NCBI RefSeq assembly: GCF_019042275.1
Contig: NZ_JAHQCW010000015.1
Span: forward strand, 46,820-110,819
From: Diplocloster agilis
Lineage (GTDB): Bacteria > Bacillota > Clostridia > Lachnospirales > Lachnospiraceae
Length of the DNA stretch: 64,000 nucleotides
Direction of reading: 5' to 3'
The translations under genes were made by a program, and so were the position numbers. The notes beneath the pieces are model-generated. The model saw nothing but the letters and a program-made list of their open reading frames with translations, did not search any database and was not told the origin of the DNA. The stretch's first letter is position 1. Each line of letters begins with the position of its first letter. This document shows, in pieces, positions 1 to 8,540 of the stretch.

Positions 1-1
1 C

Positions 2-445
2 ACGCAGCTCTCCATGTGCCTGAGCGCCGGCCACAAAACCGTGAAGAATATCATCGCCCGGGGGGCTTTTACGGTCAGTATGGCGGACGCAGCTCACGTG
101 ACCGCCTGTGATTACGTGGGACTCGAATCAGGTAATCATGTACCGGATAAGTTTGACAAAGCCGGTTTCCATGCGGTAAAGTCTGAGTTCGTGGATGCTC
201 CGCTGATAGAAGAACTGCCGATGGCTGTGGAATGCAGACTGGTAAGCTATGACGAAGCTTCCGGCCGGATGGTGGGCGAGATTATAAACGTCAGCGCGGA
301 TGAAAGTATCTTGAATGAAAATGGCCTCATAGACCCGGCCAAGTTTGAACCACTTGTATTTGATCCGGTGAACAATGCCTATCTGAAAATTGGTGAAAAA
401 GCAGGTGACGCATTTAAGGATGGAATGGCATTGAAAGCCAGATGA
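2..445 (+). CDS. Flavin reductase family protein, 5'-truncated by the window edge
   Basis: The frame is open back to the first bases, so the N-terminus lies outside the window and the Met at position 14 is probably internal. The visible 148 residues read as the C-terminal part of the flavin-reductase-like FMN-binding split barrel: the NIIARGAFTVSMAD stretch, a Cys-Asp-Tyr segment, then alternating beta strands ending in an AYLKIGEKAG tail. Members bind FMN and use NAD(P)H to supply reduced flavin or reduce small substrates in the cytoplasm. A bidirectional terminator follows at once, so it is not co-transcribed with the rhamnoside genes. The family call is by recognition of the fold pattern; the substrate is unknown. 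Confidence 0.7.
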   Translation, partial: TQLSMCLSAGHKTVKNIIARGAFTVSMADAAHVTACDYVGLESGNHVPDKFDKAGFHAVKSEFVDAPLIEELPMAVECRLVSYDEASGRMVGEIINVSADESILNENGLIDPAKFEPLVFDPVNNAYLKIGEKAGDAFKDGMALKAR

Positions 446-454
446 TATATGATA

Positions 455-517
455 AAAGAGACCATACAGCCCGATGCCGTGTTATGCTTCAATGCCGGCA
501 TCCTGTATGGTCTCTTT
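455..517. terminator. Bidirectional intrinsic terminator between convergent genes
   Basis: AAAGAGACCATACAG (455-469) pairs perfectly with CTGTATGGTCTCTTT (503-517), and an inner GATGCCG/CGGCATC stem (473-479/496-502) extends the hairpin. A-rich and T-rich flanks suit termination in both directions, which fits its place between the flavin reductase (+) and the giant glycosidase (-). Confidence 0.8.
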
Positions 518-545
518 ATGAATAGATAATTATAGCACTATTAGG

Positions 546-3500
546 CTATAATTGCTGATTATGCATCTCTACGGCTATATCCGGCTGTTCCAGCAGCCCC
601 TGGGGTTCCAGTACATAATGGTCCGACCAGTCATTTCCTTCGGTCATAAAACTGGCCGGTTCACAATAGAGGGGATGCCGCTGCCGCTGATGAAGCGGCC
701 CGAATGTATTTTTCCGGTTTAATATCACTTCCACTTCGGATAAGCCATCGGTTTCTGCGGTGTACGGCGCCCACGGTATCAGAACCGCAGTCTCTCCCAC
801 TGCTTTCAGACAACTCCCCTTCCAATTATGAGCTTCGACTCTTACCCGGTTCCCTGCAGGGATCGGATTCGGCAGTAGATAAGACACTCCGCCCGAATAA
901 AAAGGAAATCCCTGGCCGGTCAGGTCACCGATTCCGATCTTTTCCGGCAGCTGATCCAACGCCGGTTTGTATCCTTCCTCCAGATATACTCCAAAATATC
1001 CCAGCAGATAAACGGCTTCTAATCCGCCGCCTTTATAATAATCATATTCGATCATCAGACTGTTACGTCCTGCCGTAAGATCCCTTGTGGGCAGCAGAAT
1101 CCTGGAAAAGCAAGGGTCTGTCCATTCCCCGCGGCTGCTTTGTTCCACCGGTTTTCCATTCAAGCGCAGCTGCTTGACGTGACAAAGCTCTTCTAAAACC
1201 ACCTCCAGGCTCTCCGGTAATTTCCTTATCTCCCATTCATACTGCACCCGTACCCTGCCAAGCGGTTTCTCCTTTTGCCTCTGCCTGGCTTCGAACCATG
1301 GCTGCAGCATTTCCGGTCCCCTCGCCGGAATACCAAAATATGTTCGCAGCTTTTGATCGGCCCGCAATACATCTTCAGGCCCCGTCCGAAATACGGCGTT
1401 TCCATTTTCAAGCACTTGTGCTGTGACCCGGTCTAAAACGCAGATATTTTGTTCCGACAATCGGTAATCGTACTGCTCAGGCATTTGGATCCGTATAGAA
1501 TCGGAATTTCCCCGATGTATTGTTTTTGATGCGATCTGGTTTTCTGACCCTTGAGAAATCAGATATAACTTCATCTCATTTGGCGCGAGATCCGTCACTA
1601 TACTTTCGGTCTGACCGTCTCTTTGAACCTCAACCGTCTCTGTATGTCCATCCGCTGCGTCCCAGAATTCAACTATAGGCTTGCAGTCCGTATCTTGCTT
1701 GCAGTCCGTATCTTGCTTGCAGTCCGTATCTTGCTTGCAGTCCGTATCTTGCTTGCAATCCGTATCTTGCTTGCAATCCGTATCTTGCTTGCAATCCTCA
1801 TTTTTCCTACAGTCCGATTTATAATCCTTTCCGTCCCTTGCAGACCAGTCCGCTTCCATGCATTCTACTGCATCCCACTGTATTTTAACATTTTTAAAGT
1901 TTTTCTCTTTATTTGTATTCAAGACCATTACCGCTCTCACACATGGTCTTTGGATGCTCTGGCTCCCCTGCAAATTACTCCGGATGTTTTGGGAACTACA
2001 CGTGCTCTGCGTCCTTTGGGTACACTGGGTACTCCACATGCTCCGTGTACTTTGGGTATCCCGGCAACTCCACGTACTCTGCGTACTTTGACCCCGGCAG
2101 CTCCACGCGCTCCTCGGGCTTCTGAAACTTCGCACCAGGATCTCACCTAAGTCCCTATCCTTCGCACTAACCTTTACTTCGCCGCCATCGGCGCAGGCGG
2201 CCGCGATCCGCTCCATGTCCCAGGGAACCCGTTCGCTATGGGCAGCCAGCTGCGCGCAGCGTGCGCTAGGAACGGCATCCACATAGTCCGGCGCATTCCC
2301 GGCGAAGATCACTTGCCCGCCGTTTCGCTGAACTTCCTCCAGCAAAGCAACCGTGGAGGACCGGATCGTATCCATTCCCGCCACCAGAATCTTCCGATAC
2401 CGGCACGCGCCAAGAACCAGCTCCTTTTGCTCCACACATCCGTGAGCCGCCAGCAGCCCCTCGTCTCCGTAATCGAACTCAATGCCTCGGCCGGTCAGGC
2501 CGTAAAATAGCTCCTGGAACTCTAACTCCAGCCTGTTGATATCAGGGTCCGCGGCCGCCATCCCCTCGAATGCCCCCGCGTAGATTCTGGCCCACACGCT
2601 CTCAATGGGATAGATAACCAGAAGGCTGCATTCCGGCTCCATATGATCCAGGAACACATGAATCCGTGAAAAATAGTCTTCCACCGCCCGGTATTCCCGG
2701 TACCAGGATGCCTGGTAGAAAATACTGGCCGGATAATCCCGTTTGGTCTCGCCTTTCATCGTATACCAGCACAGATGCGGGCAACGGAAATTAATCCCGA
2801 AAAAAGCCTGCCAGTTTCCCATGGCCTTATACCCTTCCAGGCTTACATTCCAGCCGCTGCACCCGTACAGTTCAGACAACACCTGACGCTTTCCCATCTG
2901 TCTGGCGGCGGATACCGCCTGCTTTACGATCCACCAGCAGCGGTTATCCTCAAAAAGCACATCCACTCCGGGTATATCCATATATTCGTAGAATCTCATA
3001 AGGGAGCCCTGCATCATAGTCTGTGCTGTCAGAGAGTCCTCATGAAGCACATGTCCGGTAAACAGCATCTGATGTTCCCCGCACCATTTATGTATAGGAA
3101 TTGCATAATTCTCCAGAAAAAGCTGCTGGCATAGCTCCATATAATCCCATTTAACCTTTGCCAGTTTCTGCCCTTCTTTTAACAGGAATAAGTCCGGCAG
3201 ACAATCGGTCAGGGAATAGCCAAAGCGCTTCTGAAATTCGGCAAATAACGCGGGCGTATAAGGCAGAGCGTATGTACAGCCCCCGGAAAATTCGGAAAAT
3301 ACGGTCCCGCGATGGGGCTCATCGGTAAAGATCCCCCGTATCTTGGACCCGGTCCTGCCGCCGCAGTGGGCTGCATAGGCTTCATGAGTCAGTTGTATAA
3401 AATGCTCGACCGCCTCCTTATTCATCGTATCCAGATACGTATAGCCGTTATAGACCTCCCGGCACTGCGCCGGTGTGACGGTAAACGTAAGAACGGTTTC

Positions 3501-4028
3501 CCCGGCCCCCGGAAGTTCTCCCTTCGCCAGTCTTCTGGCATTCCGATAACAACAGCCGTTTCGAATACAGGTAAATACAGCGACCGTATTCTCCATCCAA
3601 AGTTCCGGTGTAAACTGTCCCGATCCGATGGCCTCCATTTTCAGAAAAGAGGCGCGGTAAGCTTCGTCCATCGTGGCCAGACCGCCGGCTGTGCCGGACG
3701 GCCACCGGTCCTCATCATAGAGCCAGGCCTGCATCCCTTTTTCTTCCCCGTAATCCGCACATGCATTCGTCAGAGCGAACCATTCTTCGCCCAGATACTC
3801 CGTTTCCAATCCCACTCTGGAATGCATGAAAAAACCGCCGAAACCCATTTCCTCCAGAATGTCGATCTGCCGGATCAGTTCTTCCCGCTTAAGCTTCCCA
3901 TTCCAGGCCCAAAAAGGTTTCCCCCGGTAAGAAACTCCGGGATTTTGGAATTCTTCCCGCTTATTCTCATACGTGCAGATTTTCTCACAGACAGCCGGAG
4001 AAGAGTCTCTTTTTTGTTCCTCTTTCAT
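546..4028 (-). CDS. GH106-like glycoside hydrolase (putative alpha-L-rhamnosidase) with low-complexity insertions
   Basis: 1160 aa. The N-terminal 450 residues contain the FWAWNGKL start, the GFGGFFMHSRVGL strand-helix and the YDEDRWPSG motif typical of large proteins annotated as glycosyl hydrolase / GH106 alpha-L-rhamnosidase, a TIM-barrel followed by beta-sandwich domains. Its ATG overlaps the stop of the GH78 rhamnosidase by 4 bp (ATGA), so it is the last gene of the rhamnoside operon and translationally coupled. No signal peptide is visible, so it probably acts in the cytoplasm on imported oligosaccharides. Two insertions are odd: residues about 626-696 are a Ser/Thr/Gln/Arg/Trp/Cys-rich degenerate repeat, and about 743-783 hold six DCKQDT hexapeptides from an 18-bp tandem repeat. 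Function is family-level inference; the exact GH family needs a profile search. Confidence 0.75.
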   Translation of the reverse strand: MKEEQKRDSSPAVCEKICTYENKREEFQNPGVSYRGKPFWAWNGKLKREELIRQIDILEEMGFGGFFMHSRVGLETEYLGEEWFALTNACADYGEEKGMQAWLYDEDRWPSGTAGGLATMDEAYRASFLKMEAIGSGQFTPELWMENTVAVFTCIRNGCCYRNARRLAKGELPGAGETVLTFTVTPAQCREVYNGYTYLDTMNKEAVEHFIQLTHEAYAAHCGGRTGSKIRGIFTDEPHRGTVFSEFSGGCTYALPYTPALFAEFQKRFGYSLTDCLPDLFLLKEGQKLAKVKWDYMELCQQLFLENYAIPIHKWCGEHQMLFTGHVLHEDSLTAQTMMQGSLMRFYEYMDIPGVDVLFEDNRCWWIVKQAVSAARQMGKRQVLSELYGCSGWNVSLEGYKAMGNWQAFFGINFRCPHLCWYTMKGETKRDYPASIFYQASWYREYRAVEDYFSRIHVFLDHMEPECSLLVIYPIESVWARIYAGAFEGMAAADPDINRLELEFQELFYGLTGRGIEFDYGDEGLLAAHGCVEQKELVLGACRYRKILVAGMDTIRSSTVALLEEVQRNGGQVIFAGNAPDYVDAVPSARCAQLAAHSERVPWDMERIAAACADGGEVKVSAKDRDLGEILVRSFRSPRSAWSCRGQSTQSTWSCRDTQSTRSMWSTQCTQRTQSTCSSQNIRSNLQGSQSIQRPCVRAVMVLNTNKEKNFKNVKIQWDAVECMEADWSARDGKDYKSDCRKNEDCKQDTDCKQDTDCKQDTDCKQDTDCKQDTDCKQDTDCKPIVEFWDAADGHTETVEVQRDGQTESIVTDLAPNEMKLYLISQGSENQIASKTIHRGNSDSIRIQMPEQYDYRLSEQNICVLDRVTAQVLENGNAVFRTGPEDVLRADQKLRTYFGIPARGPEMLQPWFEARQRQKEKPLGRVRVQYEWEIRKLPESLEVVLEELCHVKQLRLNGKPVEQSSRGEWTDPCFSRILLPTRDLTAGRNSLMIEYDYYKGGGLEAVYLLGYFGVYLEEGYKPALDQLPEKIGIGDLTGQGFPFYSGGVSYLLPNPIPAGNRVRVEAHNWKGSCLKAVGETAVLIPWAPYTAETDGLSEVEVILNRKNTFGPLHQRQRHPLYCEPASFMTEGNDWSDHYVLEPQGLLEQPDIAVEMHNQQL
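1681..1800 (-). repeat. 18-bp in-frame tandem repeat (six full units plus a partial one)
   Basis: TTGCAGTCCGTATCTTGC is repeated at 1681, 1699, 1717 and 1735. Two more units at 1753 and 1771 carry one G-to-A change, and a partial unit begins at 1789. Each unit is six codons and encodes CKQDTD on the minus strand, so copy number can change without a frameshift. It lies in a linker-like part of the GH106-like protein. The near identity of units points to recent expansion by slippage. Confidence 0.95.
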
Positions 4029-6691
4029 CTGCCATCCTCCGGGATCAGTTCAATCCGGTGCCGGCCGCTGTTAAGCTTAATGCTCTTTTGTACGCCTGAC
4101 CCGCCGGGCTTTGTTACCTTTTTATCCGCTATGATCTTCGCTATCTTAAATCCCGGCTCCGGAATCTTTAATATCACACTGGAATTCCATGGCACTTCCA
4201 CCAGTATGACTACCCGGTCTTCCATCCGTTCCCACCGGCAGGCCAACGTTCCATTCATAAAAGTATGGGAGGCTTCGGCAAAGGACAGCTCCCTGATGAG
4301 AGCGGGCTCTAATTCGTACTCCCGCTTCCGGGACTCCTCGCCCGGACGGATACCGCCCAGTCCTTTCAGGAACCAGGTGCTGAACGCGCCCAGCATCGGA
4401 TGGCTGTGCGAATTCATATGTCCGCCCGTCATGTTTTCCCAGCGCTCCCATATGGTCGTGGCCCCTTCCTCCAGCATAAATCCGATACTGGGATAGGTTT
4501 TCTGTATGGTTAACCGATATGCCACTTCATCCAGCTTCTCCCGGTTCAGCAGGTCATAGAGATACTTGGTCATTTGGTTCCCCGTAGAAACGTGATAGTC
4601 TCGCTTCACGATCAAATCGTCCAGCAGATGGCGTAACACCTTTTCTCTGCAGCCGTCCGGCGTTATCCCAAGCAGCAGCGGAAACAGATTGGCTCCCTGG
4701 GAATTTTGGTCATAATATCCTTCTTTCTCGTGAAGAAACGCCCGGTTCACCGCTTCCTTTACCGCTTCCGCCTGTCCGGCGCAATAAGCTTCATACTCCG
4801 GATCGCCGAGGGTCTGTGAGACCTTTTGCATGATTTCACAGTCATAATACAGATAAGACGTGGTCACCAGCTGCGGTGAGATATTTTTCGGCACGGCATT
4901 CTCTCCCCAGCCCAGTTGCGCCTCCGTCATAGGCGGCGCCCACTCGCCCATATATTTTTCGTGTAGCAGGCCGTTGTCCCTGCGCTGGCTTAGTTTGAAT
5001 TCCAGATATCTTTTCATGCCGGAATAATGTCTGCGCAGGATCTGCTCATCCCCATAAAACCGATAGAGATACCAGGGCAGAAGCAGATACACGCTGGATA
5101 CATGGGACGCGGGGCTGTCCCCGTAATAATAGGGTATCGTATCGGGTATGCAGCCATCTTCCTTCTGGGCATCCGCGATATCCCAAAGCCATTTCTCATA
5201 AAATAAGACGGTGTCAAAATTATAAAGGCCCTCTTCAAAACGCACGGTCATATCATTCATCCAGCCCAGCCTTTCATTGCGCTGGGGACAGTCGGTGGGT
5301 ACGCTGTGCATATTATTTTCTTCCGTTCGGATCACCGCGTCATAGATCCGGTTGACCATATCATCCGAACAGCAAAACGTACCGTTTCTTCGGACATCCG
5401 AGCAGACCCTTACCGCCTGGACCGAATCCACCAGGACATCCCGGTCCGTCTCGATCTGCACATATCGGAATCCATGATAGGTAAAATGCGGATGGAAGGT
5501 TTCCGGCTCGCTGCTTCCTATGACATAGGTATCTGCAGCCTTCGCTCCCCGCAGGTTCTTCTGGTTCACTGTGCCGTCCGGGTTCAGCGTTTCCGCAAAC
5601 CGCAGGACTACTTGCTGCCCAGGCTTTCCTTTTACCTTTATCTGTGCCCAGCCCGACAGGTTGACGCCGAAGTCGACGGTCATATGGTAGACGTCCGGAT
5701 CGTCCAGAAGACGGATATACACCGGTTCCAGCCTGCCGGTTTCCCGGATGGGAGGCATCAGCTGGCAGCGGAGGTGTCCTCCCGGAGGCGGAACCAGAAC
5801 GGCAAAGCTCCATTCTCCCGGCGTTTCCTCATAACCGGCCTCTTTCCATCCTTTTTTCCTGAGCCTGGCGTCATAAAATTCTCCGTTATAGATATTGTTC
5901 TGTCGGACCGGCCCGTCGCTGACCCGGAAATCCTGTTCATTGGACGCTAATACACACCGCCCGTCGATCCACAGATCGCACAGCAGCTTCGGCGTATCCA
6001 GCCATTCCGGCATGCGGCCGATCAGATCTTGAAATCCCTCGTGGGCGTTTCCAAGCCACCCCTCTCCTAATACCACCGCCAGTACATTTTCTCCGGGCAC
6101 CAGCAGTTCCGTGATATCCACGGTTCGGTAGAGCACCGTCTTCCGGTAATCCGTCCAGCCGGGGTCCAGCACGCTGTCTGTAATTTTTGTTCCATTGATA
6201 AACGCCTCAAAGTATCCCAGCCCGCTGATATAAAGTCTGCCCTGCTCAAACGGCTCCCCGACCTTAAAACGGCTTCGGAACATAGGCGCCCTGCCGTTTA
6301 CCGGCGCCGGTTCCCCAATCCAGATTCCCTTCCAGTCCTCTTTTGTGAGCTGCCCCATCTCGAACCGTCCGGTACCGGTCATCCGGTATCCGGTTCCGTC
6401 CTCCTGTTTTAGCCCCACGGTTACTTCCCATATGTATTGGCCGCGGCTCCTCAATGGCTGCCCGTTATATTCTATCGCAGTAGAGCGCCCGGAAATTTGT
6501 TCTTTGCTGTCCCAGACTTCCTCCTTCTTTGTCCCGGATAGGAGGGAAACCAGAATCCGGTAGGATGTCTGACTGGTATTCTGAAGCTCCCCTTGTACCC
6601 TCCAGGAAAATCTGGGCCTCGGATTCATGATCCCCACAGGTGTTTCCAAGTATTCGCAGGTCATCATAAGCCTGCTGTTCGCATTCTCCAT
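4025..6691 (-). CDS. Family 78 glycoside hydrolase, alpha-L-rhamnosidase
   Basis: 888 aa, full length for GH78. It removes terminal alpha-L-rhamnose from plant glycosides or polysaccharides. Order of parts: N-terminal beta-sandwich (YLETPVGIMNPRPRFSW), the accessory domain with GLGYFEAFINGTK, then an (alpha/alpha)6 barrel. The DCPQRNERLGW motif near residue 470 holds acidic residues of the active site, and GATTIWERWE near residue 745 carries the second catalytic Glu. A C-terminal beta domain follows. No signal peptide is seen, so the enzyme is probably intracellular and acts after import by the adjacent ABC transporter. It starts 49 bp after the permease stop and overlaps the next glycosidase gene by 4 bp, so one operon is likely, controlled by the LacI regulator upstream. 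Confidence 0.92.
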   Translation of the reverse strand: MENANSRLMMTCEYLETPVGIMNPRPRFSWRVQGELQNTSQTSYRILVSLLSGTKKEEVWDSKEQISGRSTAIEYNGQPLRSRGQYIWEVTVGLKQEDGTGYRMTGTGRFEMGQLTKEDWKGIWIGEPAPVNGRAPMFRSRFKVGEPFEQGRLYISGLGYFEAFINGTKITDSVLDPGWTDYRKTVLYRTVDITELLVPGENVLAVVLGEGWLGNAHEGFQDLIGRMPEWLDTPKLLCDLWIDGRCVLASNEQDFRVSDGPVRQNNIYNGEFYDARLRKKGWKEAGYEETPGEWSFAVLVPPPGGHLRCQLMPPIRETGRLEPVYIRLLDDPDVYHMTVDFGVNLSGWAQIKVKGKPGQQVVLRFAETLNPDGTVNQKNLRGAKAADTYVIGSSEPETFHPHFTYHGFRYVQIETDRDVLVDSVQAVRVCSDVRRNGTFCCSDDMVNRIYDAVIRTEENNMHSVPTDCPQRNERLGWMNDMTVRFEEGLYNFDTVLFYEKWLWDIADAQKEDGCIPDTIPYYYGDSPASHVSSVYLLLPWYLYRFYGDEQILRRHYSGMKRYLEFKLSQRRDNGLLHEKYMGEWAPPMTEAQLGWGENAVPKNISPQLVTTSYLYYDCEIMQKVSQTLGDPEYEAYCAGQAEAVKEAVNRAFLHEKEGYYDQNSQGANLFPLLLGITPDGCREKVLRHLLDDLIVKRDYHVSTGNQMTKYLYDLLNREKLDEVAYRLTIQKTYPSIGFMLEEGATTIWERWENMTGGHMNSHSHPMLGAFSTWFLKGLGGIRPGEESRKREYELEPALIRELSFAEASHTFMNGTLACRWERMEDRVVILVEVPWNSSVILKIPEPGFKIAKIIADKKVTKPGGSGVQKSIKLNSGRHRIELIPEDGR

Positions 6692-6740
6692 GTGTCTTTC
6701 TTATCTCCTTTCTGTCCTCATGCGGGTTTTAATATTCTGC

Positions 6741-7577
6741 TTATCCCTTGACCGCTCCCACCATCATTCCCTGTACATAATATTTCAGGCAGCTGGAAGT
6801 AGCCACCAGCAGCGGTACCGTTCCGATCAGAAACGCGGCCGCGATCAGGCCCATGTCCGTCGCTCCTTTACCCGCCGCGTTATTAAACACGATCTGGCAG
6901 AATGTCTTCATCTCATCTCCGCCGGTAATGGCAACCGTGGGCCAGATGTAATCGTTGTACATGGCCACTACCGCCGTGATCCCCACGGTAATCAGGATCG
7001 GCTTCGAAAGCGGGACGGCGATTTTTGCAAAGGCGTAGATCTCGCCGGCGCCGTCGATTCTGGCCGCCTCGAACATATCATTGGGCAGGCTCCGGTAAAA
7101 CGCTTCCGCCAGGATAATTCCAAAGATCTGCTGCCCGGACACATAGGGGATAATTAACGCCCAAAAAGTATTTAGCAGGTGCATCCCATTTACAATGTTA
7201 TAGCTTGGGATAATCAAAAGCGTATAGGGGATCATCATCACAGCCAGCACCAGGGTATAGAGAAACTTTCTCCCTTTGAATTCCATGCGTCCAAACGTAT
7301 AACCCGACAGCGCCACCACGATCAGAATCAGGATCAGGGAAATCAGGCACACAAACATGGAATTGAAGATCGGCCGAATCACAAAATGAAAAGCCTTCTG
7401 AAAATTGATCCAGTATATCTTTTCCGGTAATCCGAGGAAATCATTTACAATCATAACATTCGGCTTCAGCGACATATTGATCATCATGAGAACCGGAAAA
7501 AAAGTAGCGGCCAGAAGGATCAGCAGCAGCAGCCTGCTTAAAAGATATCCAACGCCTATTTTTCTGTGACTGCGCAT
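6741..7577 (-). CDS. Carbohydrate ABC transporter permease (MalG/LacG-type)
   Basis: 278 aa inner-membrane permease of the CUT1 sugar family. The first segment (LLSRLLLLILLAATFFPVLMM) and about five further hydrophobic helices are visible. The cytoplasmic EAA loop reads EAARIDGAGEIYAFAKIAVP, which docks the ATPase. It starts 1 bp after the stop of the partner permease, so the two are translationally linked. No ATPase gene lies in this operon, as is usual for CUT1 systems that share an MsmK/UgpC-type ATPase encoded elsewhere. Context suggests the substrate is a rhamnose-containing oligosaccharide; that is inference. Confidence 0.92.
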   Translation of the reverse strand: MRSHRKIGVGYLLSRLLLLILLAATFFPVLMMINMSLKPNVMIVNDFLGLPEKIYWINFQKAFHFVIRPIFNSMFVCLISLILILIVVALSGYTFGRMEFKGRKFLYTLVLAVMMIPYTLLIIPSYNIVNGMHLLNTFWALIIPYVSGQQIFGIILAEAFYRSLPNDMFEAARIDGAGEIYAFAKIAVPLSKPILITVGITAVVAMYNDYIWPTVAITGGDEMKTFCQIVFNNAAGKGATDMGLIAAAFLIGTVPLLVATSSCLKYYVQGMMVGAVKG

Positions 7578-7578
7578 A

Positions 7579-8460
7579 TTATTCCTCCTCTCCCAACAGT
7601 TTTCTGGACGCCAGGGTCAAAAGGATGATTACGATAAATAAAACCACCCCCAGCGCCGATGCGTATCCAAACTTTCCATCTCCAAAGGCGATCTTATACA
7701 TCTGCAGCGCCGGTATCATGGTCGAATAGCCGGGCCCTCCGCCGGTAGTGGCGGCAATCAGTCCGAATCCGGACAGGCTGCCGATCAGGGACAGGGTCAC
7801 CACTACTTTGATATAGGACTTGATATTGGGTAAATGTATATAACGCACGACTTCCATCGAAGTGGCTCCGTCCACGATCGCCGCCTCATATAATTCATCC
7901 CCGATCGCGTTCAGTCCCGTATGCATAATCAGGAAATACATACTGGAGATAAATGGAAACCCGATCAGAATGATACAGATCAAAGCCGTAGATTTTTCGT
8001 TCAGCCAGTTATGTGTCAGTCCCCCCATTCCGAGGGCCCGTAAAATAGAATTAAAGCCAAAATTCGGATTGTACAGATATTTCCAGATCAGGATCGTCAC
8101 GATCTGCGGGATCAGCATGGGGATGACAAAAGCGGTCTTGAAAAAGGAAGCCACTTTCTTATGCTTGATAAAAAACAGGATCTCCGATGCTAAAAGCGGA
8201 AAAAACACACTGTTAAATACGGCCGTCACCGTTATAATCGCCTGGTTTTTAAAGGAAGTCAGAAACATTTCATCTTTGAATGCCGCGATATAATTCGTAA
8301 ATCCCACCATCCGGGAAGACACTCCGAAGGCAGAGTCCGTGAATGACGTGTATACCGCATTTCCGATGGCATAATAAGAGAACACGGCCATCAGAATCAA
8401 GGTAGGCGTCAGAAACAGATAAGGCAGTAATTTTGCATGAATCGATTTTTTCACAACCAT
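7579..8460 (-). CDS. Sugar ABC transporter permease (MalF/UgpA-type)
   Basis: 293 aa, CUT1 family permease with about six membrane helices, beginning with LLPYLFLTPTLILMAVFSYYA. The EAA motif is EAAIVDGATSMEVVRYIHLP. It forms the heterodimeric channel with the permease encoded 1 bp downstream and receives sugar from the lipoprotein encoded 80 bp upstream. Short spacing and shared strand support an operon with the two rhamnosidase genes. Confidence 0.92.
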   Translation of the reverse strand: MVVKKSIHAKLLPYLFLTPTLILMAVFSYYAIGNAVYTSFTDSAFGVSSRMVGFTNYIAAFKDEMFLTSFKNQAIITVTAVFNSVFFPLLASEILFFIKHKKVASFFKTAFVIPMLIPQIVTILIWKYLYNPNFGFNSILRALGMGGLTHNWLNEKSTALICIILIGFPFISSMYFLIMHTGLNAIGDELYEAAIVDGATSMEVVRYIHLPNIKSYIKVVVTLSLIGSLSGFGLIAATTGGGPGYSTMIPALQMYKIAFGDGKFGYASALGVVLFIVIILLTLASRKLLGEEE

Positions 8461-8540
8461 CCTCCTCGTCTTTTCAGATCAGGGGTGCAGCGGCCCTGAG
8501 CCGGCACCCCTGATTCTTTACGTGGTGATTCTTTATGTAG

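Noticed and set aside
1681..1800. CRISPR-like array
   Set aside because: The 18-bp units are contiguous with no spacers and lie in frame inside a gene.
3312..4496. 394-codon plus-strand open frame opposite the two glycosidase genes
   Set aside because: It is antisense to two well-recognised coding regions, has no recognisable domain, and spans their overlap; a shadow of high-GC third positions.
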